Below the pieces are notes generated by a model. The model searched no databases. It was not told the origin of the DNA and worked only from the letters and a program-made list of their open reading frames with translations. Positions 23,601 to 48,244 of a DNA stretch of 64,000 nt are shown piece by piece (position 1 is the stretch's first letter; every line of letters starts with the position of its first letter). The position numbers and the translations under genes were made by a program. Where the stretch lies: NCBI GenBank assembly GCA_008931825.1, contig QXVZ01032917.1, positions 10,655-74,654 of the forward strand, given 5' to 3'. This DNA comes from Phallusia fumigata (lineage: Eukaryota > Chordata > Ascidiacea > Phlebobranchia > Ascidiidae).

Positions 23601-26543
23601 ACTAAAATCTCGGCGAAAAGTACGTCGTGGTGCTGTCTAACGCCACATATTAATTTGTTTGTTGAAAAACGTTTTCAGTTGTAAAGGCACTAATGTACAC
23701 AAGCTACCAAGACAAACCCCCAACTACCCAAGGATTTTCGCGCGTGTGGAAGGAAATTAAATTATGTTTTGCAATGTAGCTGGAGACCATGTGAAATTTA
23801 CCTTCCCGATGGCTTTTTCCGTAACCATGCTTTCGTGGGGTGGAAACCTGTTCAGGAGAGCTTACGCGGACGCCGGGGTTCTTACGCGGCTCTTGGGCGG
23901 CGTCAAGTGGCCAGTCAACTTTCTCATGCGTGCTCACACATCCAAGTTCGAGCTGGTCACCCAGGTTAGTTCTGTGACAGTAAAAATTAGCGTGATCAAA
24001 CAACTATTTGCCACAGAACTTGCGCTTTATAAATACGTTGTAACATTCGTTGTTGTCTTCGTGAATCGAAATGTTTATGGCGGAATGTATTTATATTGTG
24101 CTCGAGTGGGTAGACATGATACCTCGCTGTAAGGTTCGCCGGATTTTGGAACAGTTTGAAAAACTACGTTATAGTTGTGTGCCGTTGTACCTTGTTCGTA
24201 ATTTTGCTGAGGGTTTACTTTTAGTTGTTACCATAACTCGTTTCATCCTGGTGTTTGTGTTTATGCTGTGAGTAAAAGTAGATAAAATTGCGGAATTATA
24301 TAAATTACTTTATTTCCGTATGTCGTCAGGTTGGAAACGGTGACGATGACCACTCGAAGTGGGGAAGGCCGGAGCAAATGTCCGGTACGCGCCCAGTTTA
24401 CAAAGTCACCAAAACTTTACCGGGCAGTGAAGTAGCGGCCGAAACCGCGGCGGCGCTTGCAGCAGCTTCGATATTTCTTCGACGAACGCACAGACGCATC
24501 GCAATTGAAGCGATCCGACACGCCAAGGAGTTGTACGAGTTTGCCACCACGTACAGGTTCGCACGTTAGGTTTTGCTTTACGTTCAGAAGAGTAGATGAC
24601 AGACTTATGGAAAATTCAGTCTTTTGATAATTTGCGCTTTCTTGTTTCGGCTCAATTTTTCTTGGTTGGAAAAAATTGGGGTTTTTTTATGTGACATTTA
24701 AACCAGCTCAATAAAGACAACTTTTGTTTTTAATTTAGCTTTTCTTCGCCTGGTTTGGTCGGTCAAATCTGTTCCAGTACAGTTGGTTTAATTAGCGCTG
24801 TTGGTTCCAGCTTGTTTTTTTTTTTATCTTTTTTACTGTTGAAACTAAAAGTTTGGGTTTTACGTTCATGCAGAATGTCTCCGAATGATTTTCCACCACA
24901 GAAATTTACAATGCCAATTGTAACACTTCGTAAAATTAAAATTTTTGAATAGACGGATAAATTTTCTGGTTTTTAAAATTGACAGAGGCCATTACCATGT
25001 GTCCACACCAGAAGTGACCGAATTCTATCGGTCGCATAGTGGATTCGACGATGAGCTGATATGGGCGGGAGCTTGGCTCTACAAAGCCACCAAGATCAAG
25101 AAATACTTGAATGAAGCAAAACAAAACTTTGCGCGCATTGGTGGCTCGTATCAATCACCTGGCGAGTTCTCGTGGGACCACAAATTGGTCGGAGCTCAGG
25201 TACGAATTGCAAAAAAGATTAAAAAGTACTGCGTTGTTGCACGCTTTGTTGACAGTTTAATTATATAGGCAAACATAGGGCTGTTTGTCGCATTTTCCAC
25301 TATAAATTTCACCAAGCGAAATAAACTCAACTCAACTCAACACAAATCAATAACGTTTTGGGTTGTTTCAGACCTATAGTGCTAGACAAAACCAAAACGT
25401 ATTTTATTAACTTTCCGAATTTAACGGACAGACGCCAAATAAAACAAAAACTACAAAACACGACTTACATAAGAATCACTAGAAATACAGGATGTTAACG
25501 GGACGTTCCAACCAAAACATGTTTAATTAGAAACTTTGTCACCCACAGGTTCTGCTGGCCGAAATCACGGGAGAAGCGATGTACAGAACAGGCGTTGAAC
25601 GATATATGACGCACATGATGACGTCAGTAACCAAAACACCACAGGGACTTGTGTGGCCGAACGAATGGGCACCCAACCGCTACACTGGTAAATTCCAGCA
25701 AAATGACAAAATGGTGTATTGGTTTCCTACTCTTTAACGTTGTAAATTTTAGTGTCCTTTCGTCTCTGCGTTGTTCTTAACAAAGGTCCACCACAAGCCA
25801 AACCAATTTTGTTCTTTTAGCCAACGCAGCCATGATTGGTCTGGCTGCCTCAATGCTAAAACCTCCCATGCCAAAGAAGTTGGCTTACATCGAGTTTGCG
25901 AAGAAGCAGCTTCACTTGATGTTGGGTGATGGCGGAAAAGGTTATGTTGTGGGCATTGGTACAAATTATCCTCGTCGCGTCCACCACAGATCTAGGTAAG
26001 ATCATGTCGAGGTCAGTGTACTCGTGTCTGTGTGCTTGTGTGTGTTGGTTTTGTGTGGCATTTAGACCCATGCGTTTGTAGGGCTCTGAGACGGCCTGTT
26101 TGTGTGGCTTTTAGTGTGTCTAATAGTCTGTGTCATTTATTTGTGGATCTGTCTGATTATGTATGGTTTGTCGACGTTGCTGTTAAGATTTAAAACTAAT
26201 TTCATATCTTTGCAGTTCGTGTCCACCCCCGCCAGCCCTTTGCAATTGGCAAACTTACCATAGCGTTCGTTCAAACCACTACATTTTGTACGGTGCTCTT
26301 GTGGGAGGACCCAATCAACGGGGGGTGTTCCTTGATCAGCGAAGCAACCACCGCCAATCAGAGGTCGCCTGTGATTACAACGCTGGATTTCAGGGCGCCA
26401 TTGCAGGTTAGTATTTAGTAAAATCTGCTTCGAAAACTGCTCAATATATTGTTACATTTTAATGTTCCGATAGCTGTTATCTTCCGTTTTGTTTTATAGG
26501 TTTGAAGCATTACGTGATGCAGAATCGAACTCGAACATCATAA
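17620..26543 (+). CDS. GH9 glycoside hydrolase with sushi and two CBM2-like modules
   Basis: Visible exons: 17620-17811, 18358-18515, 18985-19144, 19620-20087, 20911-21059, 21685-21832, 22353-22490, 22656-22823, 23141-23311, 23780-23964, 24330-24556, 24986-25199, 25549-25687, 25821-25995, 26216-26406, 26500-26543. All phases agree and encode about 974 residues; the 5' exon with the expected signal peptide was not found. Order: a sushi/CCP module (KCGLLTPPRNG to WEGANPKC, phase 1-1 exon), CBM2-like module 1, a Thr/Ser-rich linker, CBM2-like module 2 (DDWLVVVVFQMPLESIK then IWNVV), a second linker, then a GH9 catalytic domain. GH9 hallmarks are present: YDYNEVLHKSILFYEAQR, NRIPWRGDS, GGWFDAGDHVKF with both aspartates, RVHHRSSSCP and QSEVACDYNAGFQG with the acid glutamate. 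GH9 enzymes cleave beta-1,4-glucans by inversion. An active secreted enzyme acting on cellulose is inferred, in diet or in the tunic. Confidence 0.9.
18358..19144 (+). other. CBM2-like module 1 (two exons) of the GH9 protein
   Basis: Exons 18358-18515 and 18985-19144, phases 1-0 and 0-1. Conserved features are EGWSVVIAFNGQLGQ, then LKSWTAEL and NAPFNQNN, matching the tryptophan/strand pattern of family 2 cellulose-binding modules. The intron falls at the same place as in module 2. Confidence 0.65.
19684..20087 (+). repeat. Thr/Ser-rich mucin-like linker with ACA/ACN microsatellite
   Basis: The coding stretch is dominated by threonine, serine, alanine and proline, and its ACA/ACT-rich codons form a microsatellite around 19735-19815. 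Such linkers are usually O-glycosylated and separate binding modules from catalytic domains. The repeat is likely to vary in length between alleles. Confidence 0.75.
20436..20700 (+). repeat. SINE-like repeat, longest copy in the window
   Basis: The repeat has A-box-like TGGCAGAGTAGTTAGCGCG near 20450 and a B-box-like GTTGGTTCTAATTCC near 20660. The core GTTTATTTCGC...AACATAGCGACACAA is shared with copies at about 57580-57735 (minus), 27456-27510 (plus) and 25311-25345 (minus). It sits in a GH9 intron. A tRNA-derived SINE family is the best interpretation. Confidence 0.6.
20800..20850 (+). repeat. Dispersed repeat, inverted copy of about 8042-8095
   Basis: GAGCATAACGCATTCAGGCG followed by TTGCTCC is the reverse complement of sequence at about 8045-8085. 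It is a short dispersed repeat of unknown class within a GH9 intron. Confidence 0.5.
20911..21832 (+). other. CBM2-like module 2 (two exons) of the GH9 protein
   Basis: Exons 20911-21059 and 21685-21832, phases 1-0 and 0-1, as in module 1. The WLVVVVFQMPLESIKIWNV block, MSWNSQLHAGELNVNF and the tryptophans fit the family 2 binding-module fold. It lies between the mucin-like linker and the short acidic linker before the GH9 domain. Confidence 0.7.
21226..21275 (+). repeat. Dispersed repeat shared with the window start
   Basis: CCCAATAATTATAATGGATT then TGCGCCACTTGAC closely matches positions about 8-48 (CCAATAATTTCAATGGATTT then GCGCCAGTGAC). Both follow a C-rich run, so they probably mark the same end of one repeat family. 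Confidence 0.5.
25311..25345 (-). repeat. SINE-like repeat fragment
   Basis: CACCAAGCGAAATAAACTCA followed by ACTCAACTCAACAC is the complement of the 5' core of the SINE-like family, in a GH9 intron. Confidence 0.45.
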
Positions 26544-26770
26544 ACCCAAGAAAACGATTGCCTTTCAAGCTTTTTTCTGCAAAGAACCTCTAATTTATAC
26601 AAATGTAATTATTGTTTAACCGTTCTTGACTAGCTCTTGTGTAATTGTTACCACGCAATACAAAATTCGGCCAATTCAATTTCAATGTGGGCGGTTTATG
26701 GATTTGTAGAACCAACAGCATTGAATATGTAGAATAATGTGTTGTGTTCGAATGCCTGGTCGGATTTTGT

Positions 26771-26776
26771 AATAAA
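26771..26776 (+). terminator. Poly(A) signal of the GH9 gene
   Basis: AATAAA in TTTGTAATAAACACT, 228 bases after the GH9 stop codon. Confidence 0.55.
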
Positions 26777-27086
26777 CACTATAGTCAAACTGTTCCCATA
26801 TGGCAGACATGTCCAGCATAAAACAAACAACAGATTTCGTTACAAATCGTAAAATCAATAAGGTTCGAAGTTTTTAGATCACCAGGTGTAAATTAAATTT
26901 AATATAGTCTACACTGAAGCCTTGTTTTTTTCTGTACCGCCCAATCTTCTTCTCTACGTCCCGAAGTAATATACACAGCTTAACAAAATAACACTCTACC
27001 CTGTACATTACATGCGGGAACGCCAAGAGACTTTGTAAATTAAGCCTGTGAAACAAAAAACAACAAATCAAACATAAGCTTCGAAG

Positions 27087-27092
27087 TTTATT
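27087..27092 (-). terminator. Poly(A) signal of threonine ammonia-lyase
   Basis: AATAAA on the minus strand about 216 bases after the stop codon at 27308. Confidence 0.5.
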
Positions 27093-27307
27093 TCAACACG
27101 AACTACGGAATACTGAATCTAACGTGCAAGTGCAAGCGCGGGCAAAAGATCAGAAAAGAGGCAGAATGAAACAAGTGAAATAAAAACAGACAAGAAACCA
27201 TTGATTATACATAAGCATTGAGGTAACAAACGCAACAGGTGCAGCACAAGCTCGGAGATAAAAACGCTAGTCAATCTTCCAGTGAAGCTCTTCACCATAT
27301 TCCTCAC

Positions 27308-30300
27308 TCAGACGCTGGTGGAGCAATTTAGCTGGTCCAGGTCACGTGTTTCCACGGTGCAGCGGACACAGGTCTTGTAGACGAAGGCCGGTAGTGACAT
27401 CCGGTCGTGCAGGATGTCTTTGATGCTGAAAGATTAGAAGAAAGGTGTGACATTGTATGAGTTGAGATACGTTTATTTCGCTTGGTGAAAGACAACATAG
27501 CGACACATACTAAACTATTTTGTCACGTTTCAGCTTTCACAACAATTCCCGGACGGTGTAATCACCACATAAACATACACAATAACTCACAGTTATGCAA
27601 ACATACTAACCTTGCTCCCATGTTGGCGATTAAGGACAGCAGATGTGACAGGCCACCAGCTCTGTCACTGATTGTGCAAGTGAATCTGCACAATCTGCCT
27701 TCCATCATAAGAGCACGGTCGATCACTCTACCGAGAACTGTGATGTCGATGTTACCACCACACAGCACACAGGCAACTCTGCAAAAGCATGTTTGTTGAT
27801 TAATTTCCTAAGCCTAATGGTTTAAGAAAACAACAAAGATACATATATGAGGCACAAAATGAAAACAGTATAACGCATGCACGACAGCGACCTCTGTCTG
27901 TGTTTTGTTTACATTTGGGTTCCATGCGCTACTGCCGGACTGCTTTCAAAGATTTTTATTTACGATTTGGACTTGAGTCTTGTTTTGTGTTCTGAATGTT
28001 GGAATGTTGATCTTTCGTTACGACTTGTTTATTATTAGTTGAGTTGACTTACTTTTTGCCTTTCATTTCGGGAACTGCATTAGCCAGAATCGCGGCTAAA
28101 CCGGCAGCTCCAGCGCCCTCCACGACAGCTTTTTCAACCTCGAGTAACCGCATGATAGCGCAAGAGATGTAGTCCTCGGTTACCGTAACCATGTGATCAA
28201 TAAGCGGGTTCGCTGTAGCAAAAGCATTGTGCCCGACCTGTAAACACGACCTTTGGCAATCGTTTTTTCTATTTAGTCAAAGCAATAAAACAACTAAGCA
28301 GAATATTGGCGTTTTGTAAAACAACGCACTTACATATCAACCTTAAATTAAAAAGGTTCAGATGCTTAAGCTTTTATTCCCCAAATATAACGTCTCAAAC
28401 GTCATTGCATAATGATGGTTGAACGTATCTAAGTTACGACTCTTTTTACTGTGTTTCAACAGCAAATTTCAACATCTTGTACGTCTTTTTCCCAAAAGCT
28501 AAAAACAGACAATTATATTTGCAATATAACTAAAAGCATGAATCTCTAGTTGCGTCATACATGCGTCCTAATAGCTCGAGCGTATTCGGCACAGCGCCGA
28601 GGTAAACTCGAAATTCTCTCTCAGTATTAAAAATCCGCGGACATAAGCACAACAACATATTACGCCGTTTTGTAACGTTTTTCCCAGAACAGGTCTTGCA
28701 ATTACGTCGACGATTTTGTGTTTAAAATAAATCATACCTCGATCACACTAAGACCGTCCGCTATTGAGTTCCTTGCTCCCTCTTGTGATATGAGACAAGG
28801 AACAGGATGTCCATTCTTAACCGCAGTGCTCCACGATGGACAACGAATTGATTCGACGCCCTATAAGGCGAAAACAAATTCCAAATTTATTGCGAGGGAA
28901 ACAATTCCAGCAATGCACATGTTTCAATTAAGCTGTTGAAAAGCGTAGCAACATTCAAACGGTACATACCTAGCTGAAAAATGAAAAATAGAAAACGTGT
29001 GTGGATCCAAAGTCGGTTACTTCTTTATAAATACCTAAATAAAACACTTACCAGATTCCACGTGTGCAGTTAACAAATACTAATTTTTTAATGAAGGATT
29101 TTATGTATTGGGCATCTTTCTGTGCTATTTGATAACTTATGTGTCACATTTTTTAATTTTTTTTACGGGGAAACGTTGAGTAATAATGCTAAAACCAAGT
29201 ATTACCATTCACATTTACAAAATCTCAAAAATAGCGGTACGAATTGGAAAAAAAATAGCCCAGTCTCATCGCATGGTTGTGGATCCGAATTTTGAATTAG
29301 GAACCCGTGTGTACCACCCACAACCTACCACAATTTTCACATCCGGTTTGAGATGTTTTACCGCAGCACTTATTCCGCCGACCAGTCCGCCGCCGCCAAT
29401 TGGCACAACAATGTATTCTACATCCGGGACATCCTCGAGGATTTCCAACCCGACCGTACCCTGGCCGGCAAGGATGTCCGGGTGGTCGTACCTGTCACGT
29501 GAAAAATGGGTCACGTGATAAGCTACGTCATATCCGTCGTTGCAGCGTCAGTCGCTAAAAATGCTTGTTTACATGCAGGGCATTGCACGCTTGAGGCGAC
29601 CAGTTGAAAAATTTAACTAGGATGGGAAACTACAGAGCTAAGGCCCTTGTCGCTTGCAATTGCTACATTTTTGCACCTACAAAGCCGGTTTGCTAATGAG
29701 CATCAAAAGATTATTTGCTGCAAAATGATTGCTAATCGATCGATCTATGCGCACCATGAATATACTTTGTGGGTTCAATTTAAAATAAAAATCGATTTTA
29801 AGTGATATTTGTTATGAGGAAAAAAACATAAATACATACAGTTTATGTTCTGCTTAGTCACACCATTGGGAATACAAATGAATTGTAAAAGATACGAATA
29901 TAAGTGCTTACCCGTTAATATAAAGCAGGTTGTGTTTTTTGCCGTACGACATCGCGTAGGTTTTTGCCTCATCGAACCGGTCGCCATAGAGAATTACTTC
30001 ACCCTTCAAATCCCTGCAGCTGTTCACCTTAAAAAACAAATAAATGCGGACCTTAGTCAATATGCAGGACATCGCATAACGTTCAATGCAGGACTTCAGG
30101 CTTTACAAATACTGTTTTTATTGCACTTTCTGTATAAAACTATCCGGAATTTTTGTTCAGCTCATGGAACTCGACAAACACCACGTTAAAATCTCGTTTA
30201 AAATATTACAAGAACACAGTGCTTTGGAGGCAAAAGCCCACCCAAAACGGTGGATTATGTTTTACTGCTCACCTTGACCATCGGAGCTTGAACTGGCATG

Positions 30301-32048
30301 ACCACAGTTACAGCAACGTTCAGTTTTGATGCTTGATAAACAAGCGCTTGGGCGTGGTTGCCAGCTGATGTGGTAATGACACCTCCCGCTCGCTGCTCAT
30401 CAGTAAGATTGAGAAGTGTGTACAATGCACCGCGGTCTTTGAAACTGGAGGTGAAGGAAAACTTGGTACAGAGGAAAAGTTAGTGTCACAACGACACTTG
30501 GCAATATTTAATTGTACAAAAAACTTTCTAAACACATTTTGAATTGAACGCCAGTCACACTTTGTCTGTTTTACATCCGAACGGCTACATAAAAGAAAAA
30601 GAGGTTGTGTTCAAGGGTGATTAAGAGACATTAAATATTGGTTTCAGTGATGTTTGTAACATGCAGAATAGGCAAGTTTGACCGTCACGAATATAAAGTC
30701 AGTCGACGTGGCCTGAAAAAAAATGTTCGAACTATTTATGACCTATTCATTATTCATCTAAGGCACGCAAACTGTCCTTGGTAGGCGTGACACAAACACG
30801 ACACTCTATTGGCCGAAAAAATAGGCGTACCATCATAATAATAAATACGTCATCACCACGACGTAGCTTACAGTCACATCAGGAAATCGTGTGAGATTGG
30901 CGGTCCCGACTATACCAAGCTGGTTATTTACTGCTAGCTGATGACAGATAGCCTACAGCCGATTAGAGACCTCCGGCCGAATGTTGGGAGAACGTCAAGA
31001 ATCACTTGATTACCTTCCAGTAAACTGCATGTAGTCCTTTTTGAAGTAGAGGTCCATTCCAAGTTTGGACGACATTCTGGTCCGCTGCAGGGCAAAACAT
31101 TTGATTAACTTTTGGCCTTAAATGACCCGTGAGATGCGGCAAGACCAAACACCCGAAATACTTTCGCCAGTTGTTATCACATTCTAACCATCGCCACGGC
31201 ATAAAAAAAAGCTTAATTTTCTGTTTTCTATTCTTCATCAATTGTCAAATAGCCACAATGGGTAATTTGTTAGAGTTACAAGATGATCAACACATAGGAA
31301 GGTATGTTCATTTACGTTTAGTGGTTCTTAACCTTTTGTCATATCGGTACACCTTTGAAATCAACAACTGGTTCTTGTATTCCACTTCTGTTTTCTTGAA
31401 TTCAGAAACAACAGCCCAAACTTACCGTGCACGGAGTCCGTACAACACCACCTGCAATCTTCTTTTGCGCATCGGCGACTCGATCATACTTCACCACTAC
31501 TGGATTTTTGGGGTCACAATATGGATCCAAAATTTCCTCCTCCAATATTGATGTACTGCTGCCACTGCTGATAATAAAAATTACAAACTAAGTAACAAGA
31601 ACGCTGGTGAACCAGTGGTTCTACGCATAGAGGTAATAAAATAAATAGGATGATTTAGCAAACATATGAGAGGCAATAGAACCAGGGCAGGTGCTTTGGA
31701 CCCCATGACCAATTCGTAAACCTGCATTGCACCAATATAATGGATTTGTTATACGCGTCATCATTGTGATATCACAATGATGTGTCTCATATAAAAACCT
31801 TAACTCACAAGCAAGTTCGTTTTTGATAAAATTGATGATTTTAGCATATTTCAAGCTTTCCGATTTGAGCAGGAAAGTATACACAACACATTTGAAAGAC
31901 TACATACGATGCCGCTTAATTGATGAAAATAACAAATTGTAATGTTTTGACAAAAGCAGATTACATTTAAAAACCCGCTACTTCGCGATCAGTATTTCTA
32001 AAACAACAAAACTTACTTGACACCGTTAGTACTTGGAACTTCCTTCAT
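27308..32048 (-). CDS. Threonine ammonia-lyase (threonine dehydratase), PLP type
   Basis: Exons on the minus strand: 32048-32017, 31567-31426, 31084-31014, 30444-30273, 30027-29912, 29491-29329, 28860-28738, 28237-28053, 27778-27611, 27425-27308, all in matching phase, giving 429 residues. The enzyme converts L-threonine to 2-oxobutanoate and ammonia. Seen in order are VVRTPC, LGMDLYFKKDYMQFTGSFKD with the PLP lysine in SFKDRGA, the TTSAGNHAQ asparagine loop, GQGTVGLEI, the glycine loop VPIGGGGLVGG, EGAGAAGLAA and VLCGGNID. A C-terminal ACT-like part follows (RFTCTISDRAGGLSHLLSLI to CTVETRD), which separates it from serine racemase and from the short serine dehydratases. The enzyme is probably cytosolic, as no targeting peptide is seen. 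Allosteric control through the ACT part is inferred. Confidence 0.9.
27456..27510 (+). repeat. SINE-like repeat fragment
   Basis: CGTTTATTTCGCTTGGTGAA then AGACAACATAGCGACACA matches the core of the repeat at 20436-20700. It lies in the last intron of the threonine ammonia-lyase gene. Confidence 0.55.
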
Positions 32049-32991
32049 TTTCTCGCACAAAAACACGACACGACAGGTAAACTTTCTTGTATCTTTCAAC
32101 ACAGGCCTAATCTTCACACACAACACCACAACAACGTTGACAGGATATAGTATTAACTGGACATGCTCCGTGTTTTAAAAGTGTCGCCCTTTCTGTCTGA
32201 TTAGTCGCAGGAAAAAATACTGCGTTTATGACGTGACCATGCTGTACGTGTTACGTCACAGAGAAGCCCAGTGACTCAGTGATAATTATTCATCGGTTGT
32301 ACCACACAAACAAGTCTATCTGGTGGTTAACACAGTAAGTCGTGAAAACCAATGTTTGGAAGATGGAAGGTTTCATTTTTCATTAATATCACATGTTAAG
32401 ACTTCGTTAAAGTGTTAATTTTGTAGCAGAAAAAAACAACCTTTTAAAGGGTGATGCTTAGGTCGGTAATACTGGGTTTTGCATCGAACCGAAACGACCA
32501 TTCACAATATCAACCTCGTGATAAACAATTGGTCCTGAAATTATCTGCCTGTTTTTGCTCTGCCAAAGCACCGCTTTTCTTGTGTAATTTACCATCCTGA
32601 CCTCTAATAAACCTGCGCACAACCAGTCTACAGAAACACGCTTGCCACTGACAGCTTACAGATTTGCAAACTAAGGTACGAAAACAGCTGCAAACGACTT
32701 CTGTTAATCACTAATCATTGCAAAGACAAATCTTTTTAGGATTGTGGTCAAAGATCAGTCGTACTGCTGTCTCTTCTTATACGTCATTTTTCTAGAGTTA
32801 GCTGTTGTACTTTCTATAAACAAGTTTACAAATTTGACTTGTATTTACGAATAAGATTCCGGCACGATACACGAAAACGCACGATGCAAACATACCGGAC
32901 TCGGTGTGCAGAATGTGCGTCGCTGTTAGGACATGGAAACAGAAACTTAACCGGCGACAGGTTGGCAGAAAACTACATAGGCTGGCAGCGA
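32049..32991. other. Spacer between EFTUD2 and threonine ammonia-lyase
   Basis: Both neighbours are on the minus strand, so this holds the EFTUD2 3' flank and the promoter/5' region of threonine ammonia-lyase. I see no exon and no canonical AATAAA on the minus strand close after the EFTUD2 stop. Confidence 0.5.
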
Positions 32992-43558
<10,567 letters not shown>

Positions 43559-45392
43559 GGTGGTTATTTTTGTTAATTTAATATATTTTAGCAGCAAACA
43601 AATTTTCTGCAACATATGATACAATTTGCGAACTGTCTTGCCAATCTGCAGAATATGACATTTCCCGACGAGATCTCGGGCGTGCAGGACCGAAATGTCC
43701 CACGTGCGACACAAGTGACAAAGATGACTAGGCAGGGCAATAAAATGTCTTTGGTGCAAATATATTTGCAACAAAATAAGCAGAATCCCTGCCAATTCAG
43801 ACCCCTTTACAATGGTATCCGTTTATATGTCGAAAAATATCCTGAATCAGTGTGAAAACACCAGACTTGCCATGAATATAAAAAGCCACGCGTTAATTCA
43901 GCTGGTATTCAAAGATTGTTTTATGTTTTGACCTTCACATGCAAAGAAAAAAATCTGCGTGCGTAACAAAATTTGAAAAACAACTCGCAGGTGCAGCTGC
44001 CATACTCTGCAGACTGGCTGTCTTGAAATGTTGTAGACTTGAAAACATATTCAAACAAGTTTAATCCAAAACTACCAAAACTTTAAAACTGTATGTAATC
44101 TTTAATTTAAAATATCTTGGTACAACGTACTGCAGTTGGAAGAATATGAATGTAAAAAATGGATGGGTAAAAAGTTGGGCGATAAAAAAATTTCTATACA
44201 GTACAGGCCTGAAACATAACTCTAATAAAGGCTGAACTGCTTAATTGATGACTGTCATAATCTTTAGCAGAATCAATTACTGGGATGCCCTTAAAGGAAA
44301 GAGCAAAGAAAAATGGAGCAGTTTAAACAATCAACTTTCTCATTTGAATTTCTACATCTCTCCTTTCAAGTGTTGTCCTCTCTTTATCTTGAAGCACTGT
44401 GAAACCACGTTTTGTGCAATGTCATGTGCAGTTTGTGTGGTGAAACTAATCAATCAATGAACCTCAACTTTGTACTGTAATAGGGTTTAGGTATTTCGAT
44501 AGATATGTCCATTATCCGTGCACTAAAACTTCTAAGGTCTCGGCATTCAAAAATCTGAAAAGGCGACAAAACCACACTGATTTGTAATGAATAGTAAACA
44601 AGTTTGTGTACACTAAAAAAAACACACTTCTTTTAAAAAAACACAAAATCATTTGTTTGCTCACATTTCATTAAATTCAAACACAGCAAACAGTTACAGC
44701 ACAACAGTTGCCAAAACGTTTCTCAAACGATTATTTTCCCGCACCGGCAGCGCTTCTAAACATGCGCGGTTTTTAGCAAGTTGTGGGTATTAATGACTAT
44801 TTTCAGCACGGTATTTTGCGTTTTTACTCAGCTGACGCAAAAATTACAAAAGAACCGTATGATACACGTACATGCTATAATATATTCTATTACCCTAAAT
44901 CTTTTACGATAACAGGCGATCCCTTTATTTTTCATGCTAAATTATTTATTTGTTTCAGCGAACTTCAGGAAGCTCCGCCACGAAATGGTCTGCAACCCCT
45001 TTTCTTTATTCAGCGGTTAGATTACAGCTCTTGGGACTAATAACTTACCACTATGGTATGTTTAATCCTTTACTTGTTAACACCGCCTCCTTGCGGACAG
45101 CGACCGGGAGGAAAATGTAATTGGATCATATTGGACTTGGAGTGTGGTCACGTGACTTGAGATGACGGGAATTACAAAATCCAATTGATCCAATTTAAAC
45201 TCTTTATAATACATAAACAACACTACTTGCTATTAATTTTAGAAAAGTCGTAGGAAAGAAGCAATGTAGTAAGAACAAAAAAGCAAATGCCTTTTATTGC
45301 AGGGAGTCACAATTTGAAGTAGAAAAAAAATGTGGCATAGCAACATTTATGAATAAGAAAATCGTTTGAAACTCTTCCTTCATATATACTGC
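43559..45392. other. Spacer between EFTUD2 start and ACAT2 end
   Basis: This is the EFTUD2 5' flank (minus strand) and the 3' flank of ACAT2. No supported exon or RNA gene was found; several short open frames lack coding character. Confidence 0.5.
45293..45298 (-). terminator. Poly(A) signal of ACAT2
   Basis: AATAAA on the minus strand, 95 bases beyond the ACAT2 stop at 45393. It is the first canonical signal found downstream of the MIF4GD-ZFAND1-ACAT2 trio. Confidence 0.6.
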
Positions 45393-48095
<2,703 letters not shown>

Positions 48096-48244
48096 TGAAA
48101 AATCTTTGCAGATTTACAACATTGCCAATTATTTCATAAAATGTAATTAAATTCTGAAAACACAACATACATGCCTTAAAACAAAACTTATATTATGTAC
48201 CTTTCAAACATTAATAAAACAGCACAATTCTATAACAGTATTAG

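Larger units (their letters stand above)
26544..27307. other. Convergent 3' intergenic region
   Basis: The region lies between the stop of the GH9 gene and the stop of the minus-strand threonine ammonia-lyase gene. It contains poly(A) signals for both (26771 plus; 27087 minus) and no supported coding exon. Confidence 0.65.

Noticed and set aside
31129-31551. 140-residue plus-strand frame
   Set aside because: It overlaps exon 2 and an intron of the threonine ammonia-lyase gene in antisense and has no motif.
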